Below, in pieces: positions 37,131 through 50,558 of a DNA stretch of 64,000 nt. The position numbers were made by a program, and so were the translations under genes. This stretch comes from Ustulina deusta (Eukaryota; Ascomycota; Sordariomycetes; Xylariales; Xylariaceae). The DNA lies in assembly GCA_023159155.1 (NCBI GenBank), contig JAJNNX010000019.1:682001-746000 (forward strand), given 5' to 3'. The notes below the pieces were generated by a model that saw only the letters and a list, made by a program, of their open reading frames with translations, ran no database searches and was not told where the DNA came from. Numbering within the stretch: position 1 is the stretch's first letter; the number at the start of each line of letters is the position of its first letter.

Positions 37131-37917
37131 ATATAAAAAAAATCGAAACAAAAAAAATAAATATTATAATAATAGTTATAATTATATATACTTTATATAA
37201 ACTATAACTAATAATAATAATAAAAAACCCTTTTTACTTAATACTAATTTTAGGTATTATAATAGTATATTTTATTATATATTTAATTCAGCACTTATAT
37301 ACTACTATTATTATTAATAATATAAATTATTAGAAATATTTAAGTTTTATTTATGCTATTATTACTTATATATAAAATTAAAAAAACTTACTAAAATAAA
37401 TACCTTATTTCTAGTCAACCTAGCAAAATATATTTGCAAATATTATATTTAAGAATTTTTTTTATATAATTTTCTGTTTTAATATTTTTGCTAATATTAA
37501 TACGTTAAAAATAATACTATTTTTAAACCTAAAAATATTTTAAACTATAAACTAGTTTTTAAAATTACTAAAGCAGATAATAAAAATAATATTCTAATTA
37601 TTAAAGCGCTAAGTATTAATAAATATAATAAGTTATTTCGATCAAACTATATATATTTAAGTTTTAATATATATTTGTTCCTAACTAATAAAAAAATAAA
37701 AATCTATAGTAACCCTAGTACAAGGCGTACTATTATTAGCTAATCTTACTTAAATATTTACAAACATACTACTAAAAAACAAAAACAAAAAATAATTATA
37801 ATTAGCAAAATAGCAGTAATATTAACTACTTAAGCCAAGTTTAAATTTTATACGCCTAAAATAAATAAAGCTAAAAAGCTTATTATTATAGCTTACAAAA
37901 AAAAAGGTTAAGTTATA

Positions 37918-38950
37918 AACAATTATTTACAACCTAGAATATTAATTAGAAATAATTTCTTGCTTTTACATAAAGCTATAATTAATTACTAGCACGGAAC
38001 AATTACTTTCTAAAAACTAAATAATTTTATAATCGCTTTTAATGTATTAATCCGCAGCTGCAAGTATATACGGCACGTAATAAACAAAAAAAACATAACC
38101 CTGCAAAAAAAAGAAAACGCTTATTTCCAAATAGAATACAAACTATTGCCTACTAATCGTAACTTTTGTTTTATAACAATATACAAAAATATAATAAACA
38201 TAATAATTAATACAAAAACTTTGCAAGTTATACCTATAGTAAATAGTACTAAAATATTAATAAAGATTAATAAAAATATAAAATTAAGGCACATCTACAA
38301 AAATTATAATAATAACTGTTATATTAGCTTATAAAAAACTACAATAAAGACTTTTGCTATAGCTGCTATAGCTTTAACTGCCTTATTAGCTAAAATAGTT
38401 AGATCAGGATTACTAAATACTGCTAATTTACTAATCCTTATAAATATAAAATTTAATATATTATTTATTATTATAGTTATAGCAACTAATATTATACCTA
38501 TTTTTAATATAGTAGTATATATAAACAAACTAGCCCAAACTAAAGTAGTACTAATAATAATACTTATAATTATTAATACTAACAGAACATAATTTTTTTT
38601 TAAAATAAATATCCCTACTATAACAAATATATTAGCTATAGCTACTCCGCTAACTAATACTATTTTTAACATAATTAAAAAATTAAAAAACGTACTATTA
38701 ATAAAGCCCTATATTTTAATACTAAAAGAACTACCTAAACTAAAGATTACTAACGCTACTATTATATCCGGAATCAAAAAACCGGCTAACCTTTCTAAAA
38801 AGGTCACTCCGAACAGCATATATATTTATACTAAAAAAGTTTCTAAAGCTATCAAATTTTCTAAAATTATTAAAACGTATAATATTTAAAATAATTAAAA
38901 AAAAATAAATATTCCCAAAAACTAACAATTCAAAATCCTTTTTATTAATA
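37918..38950 (+). pseudogene. Protease end and pol linker of element B
   Basis: In the same frame as gag, 37945-37990 reads I-L-I-R-N-N-F-L-L-L-H-K-A-I-I-N-Y for the (I/L)LG.DFL...A.IDY end of a retroviral-type aspartic protease. The frame then continues with very few stops through an open stretch of 62 codons (38146-38334) and on to ~38900. This low-similarity Ala/Thr/Ile-rich linker leads toward the RT. The two open frames on minus here (38319-38672 and 38740-38958) are antisense shadows of this strand. Confidence 0.65.
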
Positions 38951-39249
38951 ATTAGCAAAAAATAAAATAAAGCTTTTATTTATACTTTTTTAGTTGCTAT
39001 AATATAGAAGTCCTTAATACTATATATAACTAATTATATAAAATAGGTTATATAAAATAAATAAACAAACCTATGCTTTTTATATACCTAATATTTATAA
39101 TATAAAAAAAAATATATAATATAAACAAAAATCAAATAATTATTAATTTATAATAGCTTAATAAAGTTGCTATTTTTAATAATTACTTTTTTTTTTTATA
39201 AAATAAAATAATTAGTAGCCTACTAAACAAACGTTATATTATTTGCATT

Positions 39250-40370
39250 AATACTACTAGGTTTTTTTATTAGTTTAAAATTCATTTTAACTATTAAAAT
39301 AAATTTATAATTATTAGCCTACAAAATATAAAAAAATCTAATATTGCTTTAATAAAATTTTATAATATTTTAAAATATATATAAAAATATATAAACTAAA
39401 ACTTATATTTATACTTTAAGTTTTATTATTGTTTTATTAATAATATTGTTATTTTTTTAAACACGTTTAAAAAGCACATTTATTACTTAAAAATAGTATT
39501 TAAGTTTTTTTAAACCAAAAATATTGCAATATTTCCAAAAAAGTTCTTTATTAAATACTTTTTAATAAAATTTTTTAAATTTTATATTAACGCTTTTAAA
39601 ATATTTATAATAATAAAACATATTTAAATATTTAAACAATTTATTTTTTTTAAAAATCTATAAGCTTTTAAACAATATTTAAATACTAGTAAATTCTTTT
39701 AAAACTTTTTATTATACTATGCCAAACTAGCAAAGCTTTTGCAAAAATATAAAACTATATTACTTACTAAAAACTAAAAAAAAAATAAAGTAATTAATAA
39801 TAATCTAAAAAAATATAAACACTATATTTATATTATATATTATAAAGCAACCCTAGCTAAAATAATATTTTTCAATATTATATAAAATATTATTTGCTTA
39901 AAAACTATTTTATACTATTATAACCTTAGTTATATATTATATATATAGCTAAATAAATCGCTTAAAAAAATTTAAAATAATAGTTTTTTATATTAAGCAA
40001 AGTTTTAAATAAAAACTAGAAATAATAATATTATTTATATAAATTAAGCTTATAATATATTTAAACTAATATTTTGCCCGAACAAAAACCAGGTATAGTC
40101 CGTTTAAATTAAAAATAGCCTGCTTAATATAAGCAGGAAAAAAGCTTAGAACTATTATATACTCGAATCGGCGGCCTATAATAGTACTTACTAATTATTT
40201 AGCTACTAAAAAAATAGTAAATAAGACTACGTTAAATATTACTGCTATAAATTATACAAATAACTAATTGGTTAATTTATCGGTATATTTTTTGCAGTAT
40301 AGATTTTAGGTATACTATCTTTTAAATTGCTTAAATTATATATTTAATATACTAAGCTGGCTTAGCGCTA
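39250..40370 (+). pseudogene. Reverse transcriptase and RNase H of element B
   Basis: At 39430-39456 the gag-pol frame reads C-F-I-N-N-I-V-I-F for (Y/F)-.-D-D-I-V-I-F-S, the catalytic codons at 39439-39444 changed from Asp to Asn. Next come T-F-K-K-H-I-Y-Y-L (TF.EHI.HL) and P-K-K-F-F-I-K-Y-F (PKKSF.GYPS) with F-Y-I-N-A-F (..VDALG). At 40334-40369, now in the next frame, N-Y-I-F-N-I-L-S-W-L matches the RNase H end RH.PDALSRL. At least one indel shifted the frame between these motifs. The assignment to a fungal gypsy RT is firm. Confidence 0.87.
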
Positions 40371-40619
40371 TATAAAACGTACTAAATAAAAATAAAAAGC
40401 TACAATAATTAAATAAGCCGGCTATTTTTAATTTAATTTAAAACATGGTTAAGCATACTAGCAAAGCTATTATAATAAATAAATAAAAGTATAACTTTTA
40501 GTTAGCTTATAAAATAAATATTTAGTATAAAAAAGTATTTAATAAAATTATAAATAGTAATTAGCTTAATAAAAACATTAAAGTTTTTTTTAAAGCTAGT
40601 TACCTTTTTTATATAACAA

Positions 40620-41260
40620 ACAGACTAATTTATAATATATATATAAAAATCAAGCGTCTTTACGTACTATACGCTATAATTAAACAAATATTTAAAGCAA
40701 TATATAATATAAAATATTATATAAAACCAGATTATATAATAAAAAACCTTAAGTAGTACTTAATATATTATAAATTATAGTTAGTTAAAAAATATATAGA
40801 ATATTGCCCTGGGTATAACTTTAATTATATAAATTAGCTAAAGCTAGTTAGTAGCTTTTACTTAATTTAACTAAAAAATGTTTTGTTTATATAAACTATT
40901 ATAATTAATTTTATATTAGCGCTACTTCTAATAAAAATAGCTAGTATACCCTAGCAACTAATTAAATGCTTCTATTATAATATGTATAATTATATAATAA
41001 TTATATCTTATTATATATCTAAACAAATATTATTGCTTTTTAAAAACCAAAAATATATAGTAAAAAATTAAGCGAATATATTAATAAAACAATTGCTATT
41101 AAATAACTAAAATATTTTTTAAAAAATTATTTCTAATTATAATTATAAATTTACGTTAGATTTTTAAATAAAAATATAAAAAACTCTAAATATAAAATTT
41201 TTTATAACTATAGTATATTACTTATAAAAAAAACAATCTTTTTAAGCAAAAAAACCAGAT
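40620..41260 (+). pseudogene. Integrase of element B
   Basis: The + frame gives a zinc-binding block around 40650-40815 (I-K-Y-Y-I-K, then K-Y-I-E-Y-C-P-G-Y for KYIEYCP.C). The catalytic core follows: near 40965 a K-C-F-Y-Y-N-M-Y stretch for the DCIM.VT.. strand, then S-N-Y-N-Y-K-F at 41132-41152 for S-D-R-D-R-K-F, and V-Y-Y-L-* for AYHPQ near 41210. Every replaced residue is a RIP product. The C-terminal part of pol runs on to about 42090 with a Lys/Pro-rich and Thr/Ala-rich tail that I cannot assign. Confidence 0.85.
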
Positions 41261-42483
41261 AGTAAAACTTATTATATATTTTTATAACTTTTTATAGCTT
41301 AAGTCTAATTAAATAAAACTTATTCCTGCTTTATAATAAAACTTAAATATTATATATTTATAAGCTATATAGTTTATACTATATAAACAATTATTTAGTT
41401 TTAAGCTACCCGGACCCTTTGATATAATAACTAGCTAAACTAATAAGTATATTTTTAAAAAAATATAAAATATTTATAATTATTTAAAATAAAATATTAA
41501 GTTAGCTATAAACTTTACGGCCGTATAGTCCAAACAATAATTTAATAAAAAATATTAATCTTTAAAGTTTTTTTTAAAAAACCAATTTTTTTTTTGCTTA
41601 TATAACAAGTATTATTTACTAAAATAGCTTTTAAAAAAATATTTGCAATAGTACGCTAAGCTATAAACAATTAAACAAAAGATTAAAGATTTAGCATATA
41701 AATTGGACTTTTTTTTCTATTTCCGTATTTATTTTATTATTTTAATAATATACTTACAACCTATAAAAAGCAAAAATAATCTGTTCGATTGTACGGTCTT
41801 ACTACTTAAGCTAGTAAAAGCCGATTAGTATTCTAATAATAATAAAAAAAGCAAAGCATATAAAATAAAAATCATTTTATAATACTAATTAAATTGCTGC
41901 AAAAACAAGTTTGAATATTTTATTAAATAAAAAAAATAAAACTACAAATATAACAAATAATACTTTAAATATTATTTTTAATATTTATAAAAACTAATTA
42001 ATAACTATTAGAAACGTTATAAACCTAAGCCTGATTTATAAGAATTAAAAAAAACTAAACCTAAGCAAAAAAGTAAACTATTAAAAGCCCTTACGTAAAG
42101 CAAAGTTAATAAGCCTACAAAAATTAACGCAGTAGTAAATACTATAAACATTATTACAAAAGTTACTATAGCGCCCGCTATTTAGAATATTACTAATCTT
42201 ATTATTAATAATTTTATTATTATTAACCTTACTATTACTGCTTTAGTAGTTATTAATTATAAGATTGCTAATTATAATATTACAAAAACTCCCGTGGTTA
42301 ATAATAAAATATTTTTGCTAAAAAAAAAAAATATAGAACTAATACCTATATAATATAACTAATAGTTAATAGCAAACCAAAAAAGAAAAAATATTAAAAA
42401 AAAAAAAATAATAAGCTATTATTGCTATATATATATTGCTAGCTATTAAAGTTAGCAGAAATTCTTTTTTATGCCCGGCATTT

Positions 42484-42682
42484 TAATAGAGCCCTATAGA
42501 GGATCGAACTAGCAACCTTTATAGGTGGCCTATGCCCTAAGCATGCTAGGTCTACACTAGATGGCCTATGCACCTACAGTTAGGACCACACACAGATATA
42601 TTAGACCTTCTAATATTCTGCTACATACCTACTCTTTTCTAATATATCTTTTTTATTATTATATCTATTAGTTCTTTTATTA
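42484..42682 (+). repeat. B 3' LTR
   Basis: This 199-bp LTR is the same length as the 5' LTR. It differs from it mostly by C>T and G>A in both directions. The array repeat resumes at 42683 with the AAAAC duplication. Confidence 0.88.
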
Positions 42683-42977
42683 AAAACTAATACTTAATGC
42701 TTTCCTATATAAATTTATATATAAATATATCTATAATATATTAATAAACTCAAAGCTAACTTTATATAAAGATTAACTTAACTAACTTAACTAACTAATA
42801 TAACTAGCTTATAAATAGCTAATTCCCTATATAAATATATTTATAAGCAACTTTTTATATAAATCTATATATAAATCTGTTTATAATTATATATTTTTTA
42901 AAAAAACCTAATTTATTAGTTATATAAAGCCTAGCCTATACAATTAACTAAGCTAATTGCTTATATATATTAATTAG

Positions 42978-43165
42978 TATAGCAGGGCTAGTATTAGCGG
43001 CCCGCTAGCAGCTGCAAATATAGCTATACATTAATTGTTAGCCGAATTCGGGCCGCCCGCGGCCCAAACCAGCTAATCTTCAGCTATATTCAAAAAGTTC
43101 AAATAATTATAAAAGCTTTCAAACTTTTTAAAGCAATACTTATTTTATATATATAATATTTATAT
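42978..43165 (+). repeat. Hub 5
   Basis: This well-preserved hub (GGGCCGCCCGCGGCCC) opens the third long body, which is interrupted by E3 at 44507. Confidence 0.75.
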
Positions 43166-44506
43166 TAATTTTTTAGTAATAAACGCTTTATTTTATTTTT
43201 ATTATTTTTAGTTATTTTTAATATTAAGTTACTTTGTTTTTTTTTAATAATATTTTTAATAAAACTATAATAAAGCAGTTTTTTATATAAATTTATATAT
43301 AATAATGCTTATAAACATTTATTGCTTTTTAAAACGCAATTTATAATTAGAAACCAATATTTAATGCTTTTTTATATAAATTTATATATAAATATATTTA
43401 TAATATATTAATAGATTTAATACTAGTTTTATATAAAAACTAACTTAGTTAATTAATTAGCTAGTTAATTAGCTAACTTATAAACAACTAATTCTTTATA
43501 TAAATATATTTATAAGCAGCTTTTTATATAAATTTATATATAAGTTTGCTTATAGCTATATATTTTTTAAAAAGCCTAGTTTGCTATTAATTAGTCTATT
43601 TATATATTTATATAATTAACCAAACTAATTGCTATACGTATTAATTAGCCTTGCTACTTTTGCTGCTTTAGCTATATAATTATTACTAAGTCCCTTGCTA
43701 GAATATACCTATAAACAACCGGCTATATAAATTTATATATAACTTTGCTTATAGCTATCCAAATCTAAAAAAATCTTTAAATAGTTATTCTAGTTAGCTA
43801 GGCTAGCAATATATATTAATTAGCTTAATCGGCCTAGTTTTATATTAATTAATTAGTTTATATATTTATATATATGTTTAAGCAGTCCGCTATATAAATT
43901 ACTATATAAACATATTTTTATTTATATATTATATATTATATATACAATATATCAATTAATTAATTGCTTTTGTTTTTTAAGCTTTATTAGCTAGGCTAGT
44001 TATATATATATTAATTAGCTTAATTAGCTAGTTATTTTATTAGCTAGCTATATATATTACTAAAGCAATTATATTACTAAAACAATTAGTTAACTAATTA
44101 ATTCTTTTATTAAAAAGTTGTTTAAATAGACTTATATATTATTTTATATATAAATATATTTGTACGCTTTTTAGTCTAAAAAAAATCTTTGTTCTAAAAC
44201 GCTAATTAGCTAGTTAGTTTATTAATTAGTTAATTAACTAGCTAATTAATTAATTAATTATTTTTATAAATATAAATCTTTAACTTAAATATATTTATAA
44301 ACTAAGTTATATATAAATTATTATATAAACTAGCTTATAAATATATAGCTTTTAAAAAAGCCTTATTTTAAGTTTATAATAGCTAATTAATAACTATATA
44401 TATTAATTAGTTAGTTAGCTGCTTTATTAACTAGTTATATATATTACTATTATATTAATTAATTAAATCTATATTTAAATATTATATAAACAAGTTATTA
44501 TATAAG

Positions 44507-44737
44507 TATCACAATCAATCGAATAAAGCTTCTATAGCTAGTTTATTAATACTATAGACAAAGACTCTAAGCTAAAAAAGAAAAAAAAAAAGAAAAAAAA
44601 TCAGAGTTTATAAAGTGGGTAGATATAGACTCTATATATATAGCTGCAGAATCAGGTTAGTCCGTACGCAAACTTTTTATTTTATTGCTATATAGGTCTA
44701 AAGTTCTTATAAGTTTTGCTAAAACTATACTAACTGT
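44507..44737 (-). repeat. E3 3' LTR
   Basis: On + it starts TATCACAATC (from TGTCACAATC) and ends ACTGTTATA. It is mildly RIP-changed, with the A/G tract at 44573-44600 retained. Confidence 0.85.
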
Positions 44738-47700
44738 TATACTACTTTTTTTTAAAACCAAAAGTTTAAATATAATTTTAATTTAAAATTATTAATAATA
44801 TTAAGTTTGTATAGTCTTTTTATATTATATTACTTTATTATTATTTTTATAATTGCTTGCAAACTTATTAGCTATAGCTATATATATTTATTTTTATAAT
44901 TTTATAAAAAGTCCAAAAGCTTTTTTATAAGTTTTATAAAATTAATTAAGTTTAATTAGTATATTTTTAAAATTCTAAGTTATATATAAAGTATTATTAG
45001 AATTATAGCTTTTTTAGGCAACCTAGTATTGCAATTTTTTACTTTTTTTATATATTTTTAATTATTGAATTTATTTAATTTTAAATTTTGTTTTATTATT
45101 AATATTTTTAACTAAAAATAATAATTAGATTTATTAAAATAAAAAATTATTGCTTGCTTTTTATAATTAGTTAATATAAAACAAGTTTTTTATTTTATAA
45201 AAGTTAGATAAATCAAAAATATAACTAAATCTTTATTTTTCTAAAATTTTAAAAAGTCCAACTAATTAAAAGTCTAATCTAATAGTTAATACTTATGTTA
45301 TAAAACTTTTTTTTTTTAAAAAAACTTTATTTTTTATTTTAAAATTTATTAAGCGTTTTTTTTTATTAGTTTATAGTTTATATTATTTTTATACAAAAGT
45401 TATTATATTATATATTATTTTTTAAATATTTTAGGTTTAATAAACTAGTTTAAGCGTTTATTGTTTAGTATTAAAATTTATAATAGTTTTGCTAATATTT
45501 ATTATTAAAAAGTTTTATATTTTAACTTTTATTATTACTTTTAGTAGTAATATATTAATTAATAAATATTATAAAAAATTATATATAAAATTTAAAATAA
45601 AAAAATAAATATTTTAATTATTTTAATATTTATTAATATAAAAATAGAGTTATTAGTCTAGTTTTTAATTAGTTAATTTTATTACTTTTTAGGTTTAAAA
45701 ATAATAAGCACTACTAAAACAATGCTTAGTACTTATAAAATTATTAATTATTACTATAAACTTAAAAATAAACAGTTTTATATTATTTAATATTTATATA
45801 TTTAGTATACTAAAAAATCTATATAAACTTTTATAGTATTATATAACTAGCAATTCTACTATATTTATTTTTTTACTAAATAAAATTATAATTAAATAGC
45901 TAAACTTATTTATAAATACTTATATATAGTTATAACTTTATTAGTTAAATAGTATATTTTTACTATTTATTATTATATATTATTATATTATAGCTAATAT
46001 AAGCAATAAATTAAAAAAACTAAAAGTTTTATTTTATAATATTTTGTTTTTTTTATAATTATAACAATTATATATATATTATTTATAATTATATTTTAAA
46101 TAAAGCTAATAGTATTTTTGTTTTAATATTTTAATTATTTTGTATTAATTTTAGTATATAATAATTAAAAGCATATAAGCTTTTTAAATTAAAGTTATAT
46201 AAAAAAAAATAATCCTATTTAAAATAACTTTAAGTATATATAATTTTTTATTTTTATTTTTTAGCTTTTATAGCTAGTTTTTTTATTTAATTAGGTTTAC
46301 TAGGTTAGTTTTTTAAAAAATATTAAATAAAAAGTCTATAGTTAATATAAAATTTAATATTTTATTAAATAGAACTAATACTATTGTTTGTTCTTTAGCT
46401 TTTTTAGCTTTAACTATAAAAAGCTTGGCTATTTTTTTTAATAAAACATTAACTACTATATTTTCTTATTTTAATTAATATTAAAAAATAATATTAAAAT
46501 TTAATAAAAAGTTAGCCTAGTATACTTATTATATTAATAAAATTTATTTATTTAAAAAATATAATAAAACTTAATAATTAATTATTATAAAAAACTTAGT
46601 TTTAAAAAACTTTAAGTAGTAATATTTTAAAGTTTATATTACTACTAAAAGTTTATAGTTTTAAATTAAATAAGCTTGCTTAATTAATATTATTGTTTTA
46701 AAAAAATACTTTATAAGTTTTTAAGTTATATTTTTTTATTATTACTAAATAATTTTTTTTGTTATATTATATAAAATCTTTGTTTTTATTTATATTAGTT
46801 AGCCGGGCCTAAAAAAAGCTAAAACAAATGTTTTATAAGCTAGTAGTTTTATATGTTTAAAAATTTGTTTTTATTCTAGTTCTATTACAAATAGCTTGTT
46901 TTTTTTTAGTAGTTAATTTAAAAAAGTAGTAATTTTACTAGTATAATAAATAAACATATAAATATAATTATAAAGTTTAAAAAATAACTAGATTAATTTA
47001 ATACTTTTAAAATTATTAAAGTTTTAATTTAAAATTACTTAGATTTTAATAAAATTAATTCTAATTTTTACTTTAATTTTTATAACTATTTTTAAATAAT
47101 TAATAATAAATATATTAAAACAAAACTTTTTACTATTTTTTTAATATTTAGCTTAATATAAGTAATAAATTACTTTTTTATAATAAGTTTAGTACTATTT
47201 TTTAGTTTTAAAATAAATTAAAACATTATTTATATAAATATTTATAAACTTATTTAACATTTTTTAAATTTATATATTAATAAAAGCTTATTACTAAGCA
47301 GGTCTTATTTTTAAACCAAAAAGTAAAACTTTTTATTAAAACACTTTTTTATAAGTTTAAAAAAAAATAAAATAATATAATTTTATAATTAATAATAATT
47401 AATAAAAAGCTTTAATAATATTTAATTTAATAAATTAAATAATATTATAACAATTAAATATAATACTACTAATATTTAGAACTAATATAATTTAATTTTT
47501 TAAATATATATTTTTTTATTAATAATTAATTATAAACTTATATTTAATTAATCTAAATTTAAGTATAAATAAAACAAAAGTAGTATTTAAATTTATATTT
47601 TATTTAATAAAATTTATAGCTAGTAGCTTATTTATAAATTTTTTTTTAAATAAAATAAACTATATAAATATATAATATTAATAGGGGCTAAAAATATATT

Positions 47701-50329
47701 TTTTATTATTAAGTTCTAGCATTATATTAAACTTTAATTATAATAATAATAAAGTTTTGGATTCCTTTTTTAAAAAGAACTTTTTTAGATATAATAGCTA
47801 AAAAAACAAAAAGCTTTGTATTAATTTTATATACTAAGGGTTTTTTTTTTTAGAAATAAAATCAGTTTATTATTAAAAGTTTTTTATGATATTACTTAAT
47901 TAATTTAAATCTATTTTTTTATAGAATATTAATTATTTTTAAATTTTTTTTAAATAACTTAGTATAATTATTTTTAATTATTATAAACTTAATTACAATA
48001 AGCTCTTTTAGAGTTTTTTTAGTTAATTATTTTTATTTATCCTAATAGGGGTAATTCTAAAAATCTTATATAATTTTTTTAATAATAGCTTAGTTTTTTT
48101 TTTTTTTAGGAATTATTATATAAACCCTTTTTGTTTTAAGTTTAGGAGTTCTAAGTTTTTTTTTTTTTTTTTTAGTTTTAATTATTTTTAAAAAATTATT
48201 TTAATATTTAATAATATTTTTTTAATACTTAATTATATTAATTTATATTTTTTTATATTTCTAAGTTTATATTTTATTATTTATAATTAAAAAGCTTAAT
48301 TATAATTATTAGTAAGAATTAAGCTAATAAAAATAAATTATTTAGTTAAATTAATTATTATTTTTAAGTTTTTATTAAAATATTTGATTTTATTAACTAT
48401 TTAATATTAATAATAATATTATAAGTAAAATTAATAATTTAAAATATTTATTTCTTAAATTATTAATTATTAATTTTTATAATATATATTAAATATTTAT
48501 AAACTTTACTAACTATTTTATTTTAGTAGTTATAAAGTTTTTAAAGTTTAGCTAGCCAAACTACTTTTATTTTTAACTATTATTTAACTTATTATATAAA
48601 CTTATAGCTAATTATTAAAAAAATATAAGCTTTAATATTATATAAAACTAAAGTTTTTATTTTAATATTATTAATTTATAATTAAATAAATATTTTAAAA
48701 ATAATTAATTTGTTTTAGCTATATATTTTAATTAAAATAAATAAAAAAACTAATAAAAAAATTTCTATTAGTTTTATTTGTTTTTTAAGTTAGATAAACT
48801 ACTAGAACTATTTTTATTAAAGCTTTTTTTTGCTAATTAAATACTTAAAACTTTAAGCTTTTAATTAAAGCAGTTAATTAATATATATTTTTTTTAACTA
48901 TAAATAAAACAAGTTTTATTATTTTAATAAACTTTTTTTTTTTTTATAATTAATACTTATTTTAATTATTTTAAAGTAAATATTTTAAAATTTTTAAAAT
49001 TAGCTAAAAGTTAATAAGTTAGTTTATTAAAAACTTAATTATTTAAATTAGATTTTTATTTAATTAAACTAATAAGTTTAATTTATTAATAGTTTTTATA
49101 AACTTATTTAATATTATATATTAATTTAATAACTTTATTAATAAATAATTTATAAAAAATATTTAAATTTATAAAAACTTTATATAAGTTTTTTTTTAAG
49201 TTTATATAAAAATAATCTTATAATTTATATTTTTAAGCTAAACTATTAAATATAAAAATAAACTTATTAATACTTTTATTAGTTTTATATATATAAATTT
49301 AAAATATTTTATAAACTATAATTATTTAATTAAAATTATAATAAATTATTAATAAAATTTAGATTATTTTAATAATATTACTAAATAATTTTTTAGTTAA
49401 ATAAAAATATATTTTTATTAATTTTTTAATATATTTTTTTAATTAATTTATAATATATTAAAATTAATTATTTTTAATTTAAAACATGGTAATATTTTTA
49501 TTTAGTTTTTTTGCTAATTTATAAACCTAGTTATTAAATAAAGCTTTATTTTTTATAAATTTGCTAGAATTAATTTTTTATATTTTAGCTTTTTTAATAT
49601 AAATAAGGTTTAAAGCACTAAAAAATAAACTAATAAAATAAAAAACAAATAAAGTAATAAAACTAAAAAATTTAAAATTAATGCTTTTAAATATGTTTTT
49701 TTTTATTAAATTATAGTTATTTTTTAAAAATATTAAAATAAATATATTAAAAAATTAATATTTTATTTTTTTTATTTATTAGAAAAGTTCTATTAAAACT
49801 AATATAAAATTATAAGTTTATATAGCTATAATATTTAGTACTATATTTTTAAATATATTACTTATTTTAAATAGTTCTAGTTCTAGTTTAAATTTTATTT
49901 TTTTAAGTTTTAATTTTTTGTTTTTTTTAGATTTTTTTTTAAATATTAGTTCGCCTAAAGCGTTTATAAAAAAGTTTAATATTTAATTTTTTTTTTTTAT
50001 TAAAAAAAAGATTTTAAAATTGTTTAATAATAAAAAACTAGCTATATGTAAGAACTAAAATTATTTTAATTATTTAAAAACTAAAAATAAAATAAAAATA
50101 TTTAAAGTTAGGTTTTTTATAAATTATTAGCTTTTAAATAATATAAAAATTAAAAGTTTTATTAAAGTTATATTAAAATTAAATTTATATTATAAAATAT
50201 ATAATTTTTTATATTAAATATATAATTAAAAAAAAAAGTTTATTTATATTTTATTAATTATAATAAAATAAAAAATATATATTTATTAAATATTTATTAA
50301 TAAATAATTAGTAAGCTTAAAGTAGTATT

Positions 50330-50558
50330 ACGATTAATTAAATAAAGTTTTTATAGCTAATTTATTAATACTATAAATAAAAACTTTAAATTAAAAAAAA
50401 AAAAAAAAAAAAAAAAGTCAGAGTTTATAAAGTAGGTAGATATAGACTTTATATATATAGCTATAGAGTTAGGTTAGTCCATACAGAGACTTCCTATCTT
50501 ATTGCTATATAGGTCTAAAATCTTTATAGGTCTTACTAAAACTATACTAACTATTATA
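50330..50558 (-). repeat. E3 5' LTR
   Basis: On + it starts near TATTACGATTAATT and ends ACTATTATA, just before the ATAAG duplication. It carries a 28-bp A run at ~50394-50417. Confidence 0.8.

Larger units (their letters stand above)
34922..42682 (+). mobile_element. B: Ty3/gypsy LTR retrotransposon
   Basis: LTRs of exactly 199 bp lie at 34922-35120 and 42484-42682, and the exact target duplication AAAAC at 34917-34921 and 42683-42687. The element is 7761 bp, coding on +. Gag, protease, RT, RNase H and integrase remnants appear in the usual gypsy order. The RT type (I-V-I-F after the catalytic pair, then KSF.GYPS..LLG) and the SDRDRKF integrase motif differ from E1-E3, A and F, so this is a separate lineage. 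It sits at the same position of the array repeat as element A. Gag and the first part of pol share one reading frame. Confidence 0.92.
44507..50558 (-). mobile_element. E3: Ty3/gypsy LTR retrotransposon, longest copy
   Basis: LTRs lie at 44507-44737 (3', on the left) and ~50330-50558 (5'), and the exact target duplication ATAAG at 44502-44506 and 50559-50563. The homologous uninterrupted site lies in the second body near 32007. At 6052 bp this is the longest member of the E family. It retains the region deleted in E1, including the minus-strand equivalent of the RNase H end (N..ADALSR) at ~46437-46465. It also has a ~65-bp stretch at 46045-46110 not seen in E1. All frames are closed by RIP. 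Confidence 0.92.

Noticed and set aside
38319..38672. Hydrophobic minus-strand open frame of 117 codons, membrane-protein-like
   Set aside because: It is antisense to the + strand pol linker of element B; Ile/Val richness follows from complementing Asn/Asp/Tyr codons. The same applies to 38740-38958 and 36937-37125.
40950..41010. Zinc knuckle (C-F-Y-Y-N-M-Y-N-Y) suggesting a nested LINE or second gag
   Set aside because: It falls in frame between the integrase zinc-binding block and the SDRDRKF motif of element B and matches the start of the integrase core; the last Cys is also absent.
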